Source: JALSHZ01 sp964614535
GTDB lineage: Bacteria; Pseudomonadota; Gammaproteobacteria; UWMA-0217
Reading direction: 5' to 3'
Length of the DNA: 64,000 nt
Assembly: GCA_964614535.1 (NCBI GenBank)
Contig: CAZTOZ010000018.1
Coordinates: 19,652 to 83,651, forward strand
Part shown: one piece after another, positions 1-9,084 of the stretch
Layout: every line of letters begins with the position of its first letter
How positions within the stretch are numbered: position 1 is the stretch's first letter
The notes under the pieces: model-generated
What the model saw: the letters and a program-made list of their open reading frames with translations, nothing else
What the model was told of the DNA's origin: nothing
Database searches by the model: none
Position numbers and translations under genes: made by a program

Positions 1-203
1 AACATCAGCAACACCACCCCCAGCTCGGCCAGAAAATGGGTCGCCGGCGACTCCGGCAGCCAGTCGAAACCGTGCGGACCGGCGATCAGGCCGGTGGCCA
101 GATAGCCCAGTATCGGCGGTACGTTGAAACGCAGGCACAACGCCACCAACGCCGTGCCCAGCGCCAACAGAATGAAGATGACTTCCAGCAGATCGTGTTC
201 CAT
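1..203 (-). CDS. Kef-type monovalent cation:proton antiporter, N-terminal fragment
   Basis: The reverse strand encodes 67 residues from an ATG at 203 and runs off the window edge. The sequence has a hydrophobic helix followed by PPILGYLATGLIAGPHGF and AELGVVLL, the first helices of the CPA2 (Kef/NhaS) antiporter family. It closely resembles the start of the complete homologue at 47552-49531 (PPVLGYLFVGIVAGPHAL), so the two are paralogues. An AGGGA ribosome-binding site sits about 7 bases before the start. These proteins exchange K+ or Na+ for H+ across the inner membrane. Whether this copy carries a C-terminal TrkA-N domain cannot be seen. Confidence 0.85.
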   Translation of the reverse strand, partial: MEHDLLEVIFILLALGTALVALCLRFNVPPILGYLATGLIAGPHGFDWLPESPATHFLAELGVVLLM

Positions 204-325
204 GGTCGGTTCCCTGTGGACGGCCTCGAAGAATGGGGGATCGGGGCGGGGGCTTCAAGGTGCCAATGCCCGTGGCGGCACCGGCAAGAGCGGCGGATGG
301 AAAGGCACAGTGACGGCAAAGCCAG

Positions 326-348
326 TATAATCGCGCGCTCTTTCGCGC
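326..348 (+). promoter_or_regulatory. Possible promoter -10 box and 5' hairpin before yrbG
   Basis: A perfect TATAAT lies at 326-331, about 30 bases before the yrbG ATG in the divergent interval. No good -35 box is seen 16-18 bases upstream. A short inverted repeat (GCGCG, six bases, CGCGC, 333-348) follows at the expected transcript start. This would drive the long yrbG-kds-lpt block. Confidence 0.4.
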
Positions 349-362
349 TTCCGTCACCGAAC

Positions 363-1334
363 ATGCTGCTATCCATCCTCGCCGTCGTCGTCGGCCTCGC
401 CCTGCTGGTCTGGAGCTCGGACCGCTTCGTCGACGGCGCCTCGGCCATCGCCGCCAATCTGGGCATGTCGCCACTGATCATCGGCATCACCATCGTCGGC
501 ATGGGCACCTCGGCGCCGGAGATGCTGGTCTCCGGCATCGCCTCGTGGCAGGGCAACCCGTCGCTGGGGGTCGGCAATGCGCTTGGCTCCAACATCGCCA
601 ATATCGCGCTGATTCTCGGGGTGACGGCGCTGGTGGCGCCGCTGGTGATCTCTTCGGGCCTGATCCGGCTGGAGCTGCCGGTGTTGATGGTCGGCATGCT
701 GGTGGCACTGGTACTGATCCTGGATGGCCATCTGAGTTTCGCCGACGGATCGATTCTGCTGATGCTGCTGTTCGTCGTCATGGGGATTCTGCTCTATGAC
801 GCCACCCATGCCCGATCCTCCGATGCGCTGGTGGCGGAGCTGGCCGACGAGGTCGAGGCCGACATGCCGCTGGGCACGGCGGTGATCTGGTTTCTGATCG
901 GCCTGGTCGTGCTGCTGGTCAGCGCGCGGATGCTGGTCTGGGGGGCGGTGAACGTCGCCACCGCCATCGGCGTCAGCGATCTGGTGATCGGGCTGACCAT
1001 CGTCGCCATCGGCACCAGTCTGCCGGAGCTGGCGGCGTCGATCGTCAGTGCCCGCAAGGGGGAGTCCGACATGGCCGTCGGCAACGTCATCGGCTCCAAT
1101 CTGTTCAATCTCTTCGGCGTGATGGCGCTGCCGGGTCTGATCGCGCCGGCCGCGCTGCCGCCGGCGGTGCTGACGCGGGACTATCCGCTGATGCTGGCGC
1201 TGACGGCGGCGCTGTTCTTCATGGCTTTCCGCTTTCGCGCCAGCACCACGGCCCGGCGCATCAACCGCTTCGAGGGGCTGGCGCTGATTGCGGTATTCTT
1301 TGCCTATCAGGCCTGGATTCTCATCGACCCATGA
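363..1334 (+). CDS. yrbG: Calcium/sodium antiporter (CaCA family, YrbG-like)
   Basis: A 323-residue integral membrane protein exchanging cations (Ca2+ or Na+ for H+/Na+) across the inner membrane. It shows the internal duplication of the CaCA family: the first repeat has GMGTSAPEMLVS and GNALGSNIANIALILG, the second AIGTSLPELAAS and GNVIGSNLFNLFGVMAL. These alpha-repeats carry the acidic ion-binding residues. An acidic loop near the middle joins the halves. An in-frame extension to base 36 overlaps the divergent antiporter start and encodes charged, non-conserved sequence, so the ATG at 363 is preferred. Its TGA overlaps the kdsD start (ATGA). yrbG is the usual first gene of the kds-lpt cluster. 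Confidence 0.93.
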   Translation: MLLSILAVVVGLALLVWSSDRFVDGASAIAANLGMSPLIIGITIVGMGTSAPEMLVSGIASWQGNPSLGVGNALGSNIANIALILGVTALVAPLVISSGLIRLELPVLMVGMLVALVLILDGHLSFADGSILLMLLFVVMGILLYDATHARSSDALVAELADEVEADMPLGTAVIWFLIGLVVLLVSARMLVWGAVNVATAIGVSDLVIGLTIVAIGTSLPELAASIVSARKGESDMAVGNVIGSNLFNLFGVMALPGLIAPAALPPAVLTRDYPLMLALTAALFFMAFRFRASTTARRINRFEGLALIAVFFAYQAWILIDP

Positions 1335-2308
1335 CGTTCCCGAACGATCAAATGCTGACGCTGGCCCGCGAGGTGCTGGAGACCGAGGCGCAGGCGATCC
1401 AGGCGCTGAAGGCCCGCATCGACGGCGCCTTCATCGAGGCCTGCGAGCGGCTCTACGACTGCCGCGGCCGCATCGTCGTCACCGGCATGGGCAAGTCCGG
1501 CCACATCGGCGGCAAGATCGCGGCGACGCTGGCCAGCACCGGGTCGCCGGCCTTCTTCGTCCACCCCGGCGAGGCCAGCCACGGCGATCTGGGGATGATC
1601 ACCGCCGACGACGTGGTGCTGGCCATCTCCAACTCCGGCAGCACCGAGGAGATCCTCAATATCGTGCCGATCATCCGCCGGCTCGAGGTGCCGCTGATCG
1701 CCATGACCGGCGATCCCGGCTCGCCGCTGGCCGGCGCCGCCGACATCCATCTGGACATCTCCGTCGAACGCGAGGCCTGTCCGCTCAATCTGGCACCCAC
1801 CTCCAGCACCACGGTGACGCTGGCGCTGGGCGATGCGCTGGCGGTGACGCTGCTGAAGATTCGCGGCTTCACCGCCGAGGACTTCGCCCGCTCCCACCCC
1901 GGGGGCAAGCTGGGACGGCGGCTGCTGCTGACCGTCGGCGACGTGATGCACCGGGGCGACGACGTGCCCCGGGTGCGGCCGGGAACACCGCTGACCGAGG
2001 CGCTGATGGAAATGACGGCCAAGAGCCTCGGCTGCACCACCATCACCGATGCCGACCACCGGCTGATCGGCATCTACACCGACGGCGACCTGCGGCGTAC
2101 GCTCGATCGTCAGATCGACCTCCACCGCCTGACCATCGATTCCGAAATGACCAGCCCCTGCCGCAGCATCGGCGCCGATGCGCTGGCGGTGGATGCGCTC
2201 AATCTGATGGAGCGCCACAAGATCAGCGCGCTGCCGGTGATCGACGACGACCATCGTGTCGTCGGCGCGCTCAACATGCTCGACCTGCTCAGAGCCGGGG
2301 TGGTCTGA
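1331..2308 (+). CDS. kdsD: Arabinose-5-phosphate isomerase
   Basis: A 325-residue cytoplasmic enzyme converting D-ribulose 5-phosphate to D-arabinose 5-phosphate, the first committed step of Kdo synthesis for the LPS inner core. The N-terminal SIS domain (about residues 35-180) contains VTGMGKSGHIGGKIAATLAS and SNSGSTEEI, and HPGGKLGRRLL closes it. Two CBS domains follow (about 200-325, ending in VVGALNMLDLLRAGVV). The length matches E. coli KdsD. It starts inside the yrbG stop and is followed by kdsC, so the genes are probably co-transcribed and translationally coupled. Confidence 0.97.
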   Translation: MTFPNDQMLTLAREVLETEAQAIQALKARIDGAFIEACERLYDCRGRIVVTGMGKSGHIGGKIAATLASTGSPAFFVHPGEASHGDLGMITADDVVLAISNSGSTEEILNIVPIIRRLEVPLIAMTGDPGSPLAGAADIHLDISVEREACPLNLAPTSSTTVTLALGDALAVTLLKIRGFTAEDFARSHPGGKLGRRLLLTVGDVMHRGDDVPRVRPGTPLTEALMEMTAKSLGCTTITDADHRLIGIYTDGDLRRTLDRQIDLHRLTIDSEMTSPCRSIGADALAVDALNLMERHKISALPVIDDDHRVVGALNMLDLLRAGVV

Positions 2309-2343
2309 GCGGGCTCCACCAACCGATCAGGGGAAAACAGCAG

Positions 2344-2868
2344 ATGGAACAACTCACCGCAACGGCCAAACGCATCGAACTGGTCATCTTCGACGTCGAT
2401 GGCGTGCTCACCGACGGCTCGCTGTTCATCGGCGACGACGGCCAGGAGTACAAGGCCTTCAACTCCCGGGACGGCCACGGCATCCGCATGTTGCAGGAGT
2501 GCGGCGTTCGCGCCGCGATCCTCACCGGACGGCAGTCGGAGGTGGTCCGGCACCGCACCCGCGATCTCGGCATCGAACTGGTGATGCAGGGCCACCGCGA
2601 CAAGCGCCCGGCCTTCCGCGCATTGCTCCAAGAGACGGGGCTGACGCCGGAGGTGATCGCCTATGTCGGCGACGACGTGGTCGATCTGCCGGTGATGAAA
2701 CAGGTGGGGCTGGCCATCGCCGTGGCCGACGCCCACCCGCTGGTGCTGGAGCACGCCGACTGGGTGACCCGCGCCCGCGGGGGGCGCGGTGCCGGGCGCG
2801 ACGTCTGTGAATTCCTGCTGCGGGCACGGGGCGTACTGGACGAAAAACTGGCGAGCTACCTCGAATGA
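2344..2868 (+). CDS. kdsC: Kdo 8-phosphate phosphatase
   Basis: A 174-residue HAD-superfamily (C0, capless) phosphatase that releases Kdo from Kdo 8-phosphate. HAD motif I is FDVDGVLTDG with the nucleophile Asp17 and Asp19. Motif II is LTGRQS, and VGDDVVDLPVM is the motif IV region. The frame is open far upstream because it runs antisense-like through kdsD, but the true start is the ATG at 2344, preceded by AGGGGA. The end overlaps lptC by ATGA. Together with kdsD it gives two of the four steps to CMP-Kdo. Confidence 0.96.
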   Translation: MEQLTATAKRIELVIFDVDGVLTDGSLFIGDDGQEYKAFNSRDGHGIRMLQECGVRAAILTGRQSEVVRHRTRDLGIELVMQGHRDKRPAFRALLQETGLTPEVIAYVGDDVVDLPVMKQVGLAIAVADAHPLVLEHADWVTRARGGRGAGRDVCEFLLRARGVLDEKLASYLE

Positions 2869-3404
2869 GCCGGGGACATCTCTTTCTGCTCGCGATCCTC
2901 GCCGCACTGGCCATCGCCTGGCTGGTGGCCAGCGAGCCGTCGCAGCAGGAGGAGCCCGTCCCGCTGAGCATCGAGGACGACTACTATCTGGAGGACTTCG
3001 CCCTCGAGGCCTTCGACCACGACGGCCGCCTGACCCACCGGGTGTTCGGTAAACGGCTGCGGCAACGCAGCAACAGCCACGACTTCGAGCTGGAGGCACC
3101 GCGCTTTCTGCTGGAGAGCGAGCCCGGCCGCTGGGAGATCACCGCCCGCAGCGGCTGGATGGACGCGGCCATGACCCGGGCGGCGTTGCGCGGCCAGATC
3201 GTTGCCGTCGGCCATGCCGACGACCTGCTGACCCTGACCACCTCCGACCTGGCGCTGGATCTGGTGGAAAAGGTGGCCACCACCGAAGCGCTGGTCCATC
3301 TGACCCAGGGGGACAACCGTTTGCGCGGGGAGGCGTTGACGGCTAACCTTCGAACCCATCTGCTGCGGCTGCGCCACAATATCGAAGGTTACTATGTTCC
3401 GTAG
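2865..3404 (+). CDS. lptC: LPS export protein LptC
   Basis: A 179-residue bitopic inner-membrane protein of the Lpt bridge. One N-terminal transmembrane helix (about residues 5-22, LFLLAILAALAIAWLVA) is followed by a periplasmic beta-jellyroll domain that accepts LPS from LptB2FG and passes it to LptA. The sequence is divergent, as is normal for LptC, so the call rests on topology, size and its fixed place between kdsC and lptA. It overlaps kdsC by 4 bases and lptA by 11. lptF and lptG are not in the window. Confidence 0.92.
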   Translation: MSRGHLFLLAILAALAIAWLVASEPSQQEEPVPLSIEDDYYLEDFALEAFDHDGRLTHRVFGKRLRQRSNSHDFELEAPRFLLESEPGRWEITARSGWMDAAMTRAALRGQIVAVGHADDLLTLTTSDLALDLVEKVATTEALVHLTQGDNRLRGEALTANLRTHLLRLRHNIEGYYVP

Positions 3405-3878
3405 ATTCATCCACTTGCCGCCGACCGGGCTGGTGGTCGCCCTGCTGCTGGCCACCGCTGCCGCGGCGCCGGCGCGCGGGCCGGTGAAGATCTCGGCCGA
3501 CTCGCTGGAGCTGGACCAGCAGGCGCAAGCCACCACCTACAGCGGCAATGTATTGCTGACCCAGGGGGAGATGAGGCTGACGGCGGCGTCGCTGACGGTG
3601 TCCGTCCGCGACGGCAGGCTCGGCCGCATCGAGGCCAGTGGCAACCCGGCGCGTTTCGAGAGCCGCCTCGACGATGGCACGCCGGTGATCGGCGAGGCGG
3701 CCAGGATCGTCTTCGACAGCGCCGCCGGCCTGCTGACGCTGATCGGCGAGGGCCGCCTCAGCCAGGGCCGCAACCGCATCGAGAACGACCACATCGAATA
3801 CGATCTCAACCGGGGCAATCTCAAGGCCGGCGGCAAGAAGGCCAAAAAGCGCGTCGAAGTGATCTTCCAGCCAGCGCA

Positions 3879-3882
<4 letters not shown>
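3394..3882 (+). CDS. lptA: LPS transport periplasmic protein LptA
   Basis: A 162-residue periplasmic OstA-domain protein forming the LPS bridge between LptC and LptD. A signal peptide (hydrophobic run to about residue 26, LLLATAAAAPARG) precedes KISADSLELD and TYSGNVLLTQGEMRLTA, the characteristic start of the OstA fold, with further beta-strand repeats to a lysine-rich end (GGKKAKKRVEV). It starts within lptC and overlaps lptB by ATGA, so the three are tightly coupled. LptD, its outer-membrane partner, is at 37784-39994. Confidence 0.95.
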
Positions 3883-4604
<722 letters not shown>

Positions 4605-4636
4605 CAGTTCTCAGTTCAGAAGCAACCCTCAATATT

Positions 4637-4652
4637 TGGCACGATTATTGCT
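4637..4652 (+). promoter_or_regulatory. Consensus sigma-54 (-24/-12) promoter upstream of rpoN
   Basis: The bases read TGGCACG, four spacer bases, then TTGCT. This matches the sigma-54 consensus TGGCACG-N4-TTGCW exactly, with GG at 4638-4639 and GC at 4650-4651 twelve bases apart. The predicted transcript start is near 4663, 24 bases before the rpoN ATG. It lies in the only gap (82 bases) between lptB and rpoN. Such promoters need an enhancer-binding activator; none is encoded nearby. Confidence 0.8.
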
Positions 4653-4670
4653 TAACACCGCGTGACGGTT

Positions 4671-4686
4671 GGGGCATAATCGCCCC
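4671..4686 (+). promoter_or_regulatory. Hairpin over the rpoN ribosome-binding site
   Basis: GGGGC (4671-4675) and GCCCC (4682-4686) can pair around a six-base loop. The hairpin abuts the rpoN ATG and includes the only purine-rich Shine-Dalgarno-like run. If formed it would limit rpoN translation. Confidence 0.45.
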
Positions 4687-6174
4687 ATGCTCAAAGCCAA
4701 CCTACAGCTTCGCATCGGTCAGAACCTGACACTCACGCCGCAGCTGCAGCAGACCATCCGCCTGTTGCAGTATTCGACGCTGGAGTTGCAGCAGCAGATT
4801 CAGGAGATGGTCGAGCAGAATCCACTGCTCGAGGTGGAGGAACCGGAGCAGACCACCAACGAACCGCTGATCGAGCAGGAGAATCCCTACGCCGCCACCG
4901 AGGCGGAAACCGAGCTGCCCGGCCCCGACACCACCCAGCAGATTCCCGCCGAACTGGCCGTCGACACCAGTTGGGACAGCATCTACGATTCGCCGCCACC
5001 GGCGCCGCGCAATGCCGACGCGGTCTCCGCCGCCGAGCTTCTCGAAAACCAGCCGGGCGCCACCGAGGGGCTCACCGACCACCTGCTGGAACAGCTGGCG
5101 CTGACGCCACTGGGCGAGACCGACCGGATGATCGGCGAATACCTCATCATGAACATCGACGACGACGGCTATCTCATCGGCACCCTCGAGGAGATCCATC
5201 AGGAGATCGTCGAGGCGCTGGGGGAGGCCGACGCCGAAGAGCCGCCGGATCTGGCATCGGTGGAGGTGGTGCAGCATCTGATCATGCAGTTCGATCCGCC
5301 GGGGTGCTGCGCCGAGGATCTGCGCCAGAGCCTGATCAGCCAGATCCGCCAGAGCGAGGCCGACAGCGACGCCAAAGCCCATGCGCTGCTGATCCTGGAG
5401 CGCTACTTTCCCGAGTTGGAGAAGCAGAATCTGAAGAAGCTGGTCAGTCGCAGCGGGCTCAGCCGGGACGAGGTGGAGCGGGCCATCGACCTGATCCGCC
5501 GACAGAACCCGCGACCGGGGGCCGAATACAGCCAGAACACCGCCGACTACGTCACGCCCGACGTCTACCTGAGCCAGCAGGCGGGCCGCTGGGTGGTCTC
5601 GCTCAACCCCGAGATCTCCCCGCGGCTGCGGATTCACCCCTACTACTCGACGCTGGTCAAGCGCGGCGACAAGAGCGCCGACAATCTCTATATCCGCGAG
5701 CAACTGCAGGAGGCCCGCTGGTTCATCAAGAGCATCCAGAGCCGCAACAACACCATTCTGCGGGTGGCCGAAGCCATCGTGGAAAAGCAGCAGGCCTTTT
5801 TCGAACAGGGCGAGGAGGCGATGAAACCGATGGTACTGCGCGACATCGCCGAGGAGCTGGGCATGCACGAATCCACCATCTCCCGGGTGACGACCAACAA
5901 GTACATGCTGACACCCCGCGGAATGTACGAGTTCAAATACTTCTTCTCCAGCCAGCTCGGCACTTCCGACGGCGGCAATGCGTCCGCCACGGCCATCAAG
6001 GCGATGATTCGTACACTGATCAGTGAGGAAGATCCGCAAAAGCCCTTGAGCGACAGCAAGATTACCTCTATCTTATTAAACGAAAAGGGCGTGAAAGTGG
6101 CACGGCGAACGGTGGCCAAGTACCGTGAAGCCATGCACATTCCTCCATCCAACGAGAGAAAGCGTATTGCCTGA
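4687..6174 (+). CDS. rpoN: RNA polymerase sigma-54 factor
   Basis: A 495-residue sigma factor directing RNA polymerase to -24/-12 promoters. Region I is the glutamine-rich start (LKANLQLRIGQNLTLTPQLQQTIRLLQ), which contacts activators. An acidic region II follows, then the core-binding domain, the helix-turn-helix around MHESTISRVTTNKYM and the RpoN box ARRTVAKYR near residue 480. A TTG in frame at 4669 would lengthen the protein by six residues, but the ATG at 4687 matches family N-termini. It is preceded by a consensus sigma-54 promoter and followed by hpf after 183 bases. Confidence 0.98.
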   Translation: MLKANLQLRIGQNLTLTPQLQQTIRLLQYSTLELQQQIQEMVEQNPLLEVEEPEQTTNEPLIEQENPYAATEAETELPGPDTTQQIPAELAVDTSWDSIYDSPPPAPRNADAVSAAELLENQPGATEGLTDHLLEQLALTPLGETDRMIGEYLIMNIDDDGYLIGTLEEIHQEIVEALGEADAEEPPDLASVEVVQHLIMQFDPPGCCAEDLRQSLISQIRQSEADSDAKAHALLILERYFPELEKQNLKKLVSRSGLSRDEVERAIDLIRRQNPRPGAEYSQNTADYVTPDVYLSQQAGRWVVSLNPEISPRLRIHPYYSTLVKRGDKSADNLYIREQLQEARWFIKSIQSRNNTILRVAEAIVEKQQAFFEQGEEAMKPMVLRDIAEELGMHESTISRVTTNKYMLTPRGMYEFKYFFSSQLGTSDGGNASATAIKAMIRTLISEEDPQKPLSDSKITSILLNEKGVKVARRTVAKYREAMHIPPSNERKRIA

Positions 6175-6357
6175 CAATAACTATCAAGGCTTGCTCGACT
6201 CACCGGATACGCTTCCCGGCGTATTCCTCTCAACCACACTCTCGATTTCACCGCACTATCCGATCCCTCCAGCAGCCAACGGCGCCTCGCCGGTGCATCA
6301 CACCATGGTTGCCGGAACATCGGGTGGCTGCCTTTCATCCAACCAAGGAGATCCGTT

Positions 6358-6699
6358 ATGCAACTGACGCTGACAGGACATCATGTCGATATCACCGATT
6401 CCCTCAGAAACTACGTGACAGAAAAATTCCAGAGGCTGGCGCGCCATTTCGATCAGGTGCTCGATGCGAAAGTGATCCTCACCGTCGAAAAGCTGCGGCA
6501 GAAGGCCGAGGCCGAACTGCACGTCAGCGGTGGCCGGCTGTTCGCCGAATCGGTGGAGGAAGACATGTACGCCGCGTTGGACAAGCTCGTCGACAAGCTC
6601 GACCGTCAGGTCGTCAAGTTCAAGGAAAAGAACCACAACCATCATCGCAATCACAACGAAGGTTCCCACCGCAACATGGCGATGGGCGACGTCGAATAG
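6358..6699 (+). CDS. hpf: Ribosome hibernation promoting factor (short form)
   Basis: A 113-residue protein that binds the small ribosomal subunit decoding region and promotes 100S dimers or inactivation in stationary phase. The start MQLTLTGHHVDITDSLRNYV is typical of HPF/YfiA, and the basic C-terminal tail (KEKNHNHHRNH) is histidine- and asparagine-rich. It is the short form lacking the dimerisation domain. A strong AAGGAG lies 7 bases before the ATG. It stands between rpoN and ptsN, its usual position in gammaproteobacteria. Confidence 0.95.
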   Translation: MQLTLTGHHVDITDSLRNYVTEKFQRLARHFDQVLDAKVILTVEKLRQKAEAELHVSGGRLFAESVEEDMYAALDKLVDKLDRQVVKFKEKNHNHHRNHNEGSHRNMAMGDVE

Positions 6700-6715
6700 A
6701 CGCGGACCGTCAGCA

Positions 6716-7183
6716 ATGAACATTGCCTCCCTCCTCCCGGCCGACCAGATACTCTGCGGTCCAGAGGCCAGCAGCAAGAAACGGGCGCTGGAACTGCTCA
6801 GCGGCCTGTTGGCCAAATCCGCCCCCGACCTCTCCGAAGAAGAAATCTTCGACGGCCTGCTGCACCGCGAACGTCTGGGCACCACCGGGCTGGGGCGGGG
6901 GGTTGCAATCCCCCACACCCGCATCTCCTCACTCGCCAGGCCGACACTGGCGATGATCAAACTGGACAAGGGCGTCGACTTCGACGCCCCCGACCACGAG
7001 CCAGTGGACATACTCTTCGCCCTGGCGGTTCCGGCCGACGACAACAGCAGTCACCTCGACGTATTGGCGATGCTGGCGGAAATGCTCGGTCGCCAGACGT
7101 TCGTCGATGAACTGCGCAAGACCTACAACTGCGACGCACTCTATCAGCAGCTCGTGGAGTGGCAGCCCCACATCGCCGCCTGA
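6716..7183 (+). CDS. ptsN: Nitrogen-regulatory EIIA (EIIA-Ntr)
   Basis: A 155-residue phosphocarrier of the regulatory PTS. The phosphorylated histidine is His67 in GVAIPHTR, and the fructose/mannitol-type EIIA fold spans the protein. In relatives it controls potassium uptake and other targets by protein contact according to phosphorylation state. The frame is open upstream into hpf, but the ATG at 6716 gives the family N-terminus (MNIASLLP). It lies 16 bases after hpf and just before hprK. Confidence 0.96.
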   Translation: MNIASLLPADQILCGPEASSKKRALELLSGLLAKSAPDLSEEEIFDGLLHRERLGTTGLGRGVAIPHTRISSLARPTLAMIKLDKGVDFDAPDHEPVDILFALAVPADDNSSHLDVLAMLAEMLGRQTFVDELRKTYNCDALYQQLVEWQPHIAA

Positions 7184-7191
7184 GCCACGTC

Positions 7192-7746
7192 ATGCACCTG
7201 CACGGCGTCTTCGTCGTCGTCGAAAGCCTCGGCGTACTGCTTCGCGGCGCCGCCGGCAGCGGCAAGAGCGAGCTGGCGCTGGAGCTGATCCAGCGTGGCC
7301 ACGCCCTGGTGGCCGACGACGCACCGGCATTCCATCTCGACCAGAACGGCCAGGTGATCGGCCACTGCCCAGCGCTGCTGAGGGATTTTCTCGAGATCCG
7401 TGGCCTGGGCGTGCTCAATATCCGCCGCCTGTTCGGCGACGCCGCCATCGTCGATGAACACCGGCTGGACTTCATCATCACCCTCGTTGGCGACGCGACG
7501 GCAGCCACCGATCCCGAGCAGCGCCACCTCGCTGGCTGCATGGCGACCGAGCGGATACTGGGCCGCACCATCCCCGGCCTGACGCTGGCGATCCCGCCCG
7601 GGCGTCATCCGGCGACCTTGGTGGAAACCTCCATTCGTAACCACTTGTTGCAACGAAACGGGTATAATTCAGCACAGGACTTTCAGGCGCGCCTGCGCCG
7701 CCAGCTGGTGACCGGCGGGCGCCGAGGCAGCAGAGAAGAAGAATAG
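7192..7746 (+). CDS. hprK: HPr kinase/phosphorylase, kinase-domain-only form
   Basis: A 184-residue protein with only the catalytic domain of HprK. It opens at LHGVFVVVESLGVLLRG, matching the start of the kinase domain of full-length enzymes (about 310 residues). Walker A is GAAGSGKS (residues 19-26), ALVADDA provides the acidic pair, and EIRGLGVLNIRRLFG is the HprK signature. The N-terminal domain of Firmicute HprK is absent, as in alphaproteobacterial forms. The predicted substrate, HPr with Ser46, is encoded 1.3 kb downstream. The C-terminus is short and charged (GGRRGSREEE). Whether it also dephosphorylates HPr cannot be read from sequence. Confidence 0.92.
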   Translation: MHLHGVFVVVESLGVLLRGAAGSGKSELALELIQRGHALVADDAPAFHLDQNGQVIGHCPALLRDFLEIRGLGVLNIRRLFGDAAIVDEHRLDFIITLVGDATAATDPEQRHLAGCMATERILGRTIPGLTLAIPPGRHPATLVETSIRNHLLQRNGYNSAQDFQARLRRQLVTGGRRGSREEE

Positions 7747-7795
7747 CCGGGGCGCGGCCTGAAAGCGCACTTCGCCCCGCAGGTGGCCCACATCC

Positions 7796-8659
7796 ATGAA
7801 GATAACCATCGTCAGCGGCCTGTCCGGCTCCGGAAAATCCATCGCGCTCAATGCGTTCGAGGATGAGGGCTACTACTGCATCGACAATCTGCCGATCTCG
7901 CTGCTGGAGACGACGGTGCAGGAGCTTGGCGACAACCTCCCCGCCGGCTACGACCACATCGCCCTCGGCATCGACGCCCGCTCGGGCGAGCGGGCGCTGC
8001 ACGATCTGGAGCGGATTCTGGACCGCTTCCGCGAGCAGGGTTTCGAGGTGTCGCTGATCTATCTTCAGGCCAGCGAGGACGTGCTGATCAAGCGCTACAG
8101 CGAGACCCGCCGCAAACATCCATTGACCCACACCGGCCTGCCGCTGGTGGAGGCGATCCGGGCCGAGCGCGAGATGATGCAGGCAATCGCCGCATTCGCC
8201 GATCTGGCCATCGACACCTCGCGGCTCAACGTCCACGAGCTGAGCCTGCTGGTCAAGGAGCGCACGCCCGGCGGCGACTTCCACGGCGGCCTCTCGCTGC
8301 TGATCCAGTCCTTCGGCTTCAAGCACGGCATTCCGCTCGACTCCGATTTCATCTTCGACCTGCGCTGCCTGCCAAACCCGCACTGGGAGCCGAAGCTGCG
8401 TCCCCACACCGGCCTCGAACCACCGATCATCGAATTTCTGGAACAGCACGAGGAGGTGGGGCTGATGTTCGAATCGATCCGCGACTTTCTCGATCGCTGG
8501 ATCCCCAACTTCCGCGCCTGCAACCGCAGCTACGTCACGCTCTCGGTAGGCTGTACCGGCGGGCGCCACCGCTCGGTCTACATGGCGGAGCGGCTTGCGG
8601 CCCATCTGCGCGCACGGCTCGGTGACAGCGTCCACGTCAAGCATCGGGAGCTGCGATGA
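7796..8659 (+). CDS. rapZ: RNase adapter / nucleotide-binding protein RapZ
   Basis: A 287-residue cytoplasmic protein. Walker A is GLSGSGKS (residues 8-15), followed by the family hallmark GYYCIDNLPISLL. The C-terminal domain carries CTGGRHRSVYMAERLA. In E. coli RapZ senses glucosamine 6-phosphate and delivers the sRNA GlmZ to RNase E; that role here is inferred. It overlaps the EIIA gene by ATGA, placing it within the PTS operon as in other proteobacteria. Confidence 0.96.
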   Translation: MKITIVSGLSGSGKSIALNAFEDEGYYCIDNLPISLLETTVQELGDNLPAGYDHIALGIDARSGERALHDLERILDRFREQGFEVSLIYLQASEDVLIKRYSETRRKHPLTHTGLPLVEAIRAEREMMQAIAAFADLAIDTSRLNVHELSLLVKERTPGGDFHGGLSLLIQSFGFKHGIPLDSDFIFDLRCLPNPHWEPKLRPHTGLEPPIIEFLEQHEEVGLMFESIRDFLDRWIPNFRACNRSYVTLSVGCTGGRHRSVYMAERLAAHLRARLGDSVHVKHRELR

Positions 8660-9078
8660 CGGTCGGGATACTGGTCATCACTCACGGTCGCATCGGCGAG
8701 GAGATGCTGGAGCAGGCCAGCAACACGCTCGGCGTCTGCCCGCTGGAGACCGAGGCGCTGTCGATCTTTCCCGAATTCAACATCGACGAGATGGACATCA
8801 TGGCGCGGGTGATCTGCCTGCGCCTGAACAGCGGCGACGGCGTGCTGGTGCTCACCGACATGTACGGCTCGACGCCGAGCAACATCGCCCGGCGCCTGCT
8901 CGACCTGCCGCGGGTCGAGGTGGTCACCGGCATCAACCTGCCGATGCTGATCCGCATCATGAACTACGCCTCGCTGTCGCTGGAGGAGCTGCGCCAGAAG
9001 GCGGTCAGCGGCGGGCACGACGGCATCGTCACCTGCCAGCCGGAACCCTTGCAAACCGGCCATCTCGGCGGAGGCTGA
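8656..9078 (+). CDS. Mannose-type PTS EIIA protein
   Basis: A 140-residue single-domain EIIA of the mannose family. The active-site histidine is His10 in GILVITHGRIGEEML, and LTDMYGSTPSNIARRLL is the second conserved block. No EIIB, EIIC or EIID is encoded nearby, so a regulatory rather than transport role is inferred, as for the orphan EIIA-Man proteins beside hprK in many proteobacteria. It is translationally coupled to rapZ and followed 6 bases later by HPr. Confidence 0.93.
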   Translation: MTVGILVITHGRIGEEMLEQASNTLGVCPLETEALSIFPEFNIDEMDIMARVICLRLNSGDGVLVLTDMYGSTPSNIARRLLDLPRVEVVTGINLPMLIRIMNYASLSLEELRQKAVSGGHDGIVTCQPEPLQTGHLGGG

Positions 9079-9084
9079 GCCACA

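Noticed and set aside
1288..2343. N-terminal extension of kdsC through kdsD
   Set aside because: The frame is open but Arg/Gly-rich and out of phase with kdsD; KdsC homologues start at the ATG at 2344.
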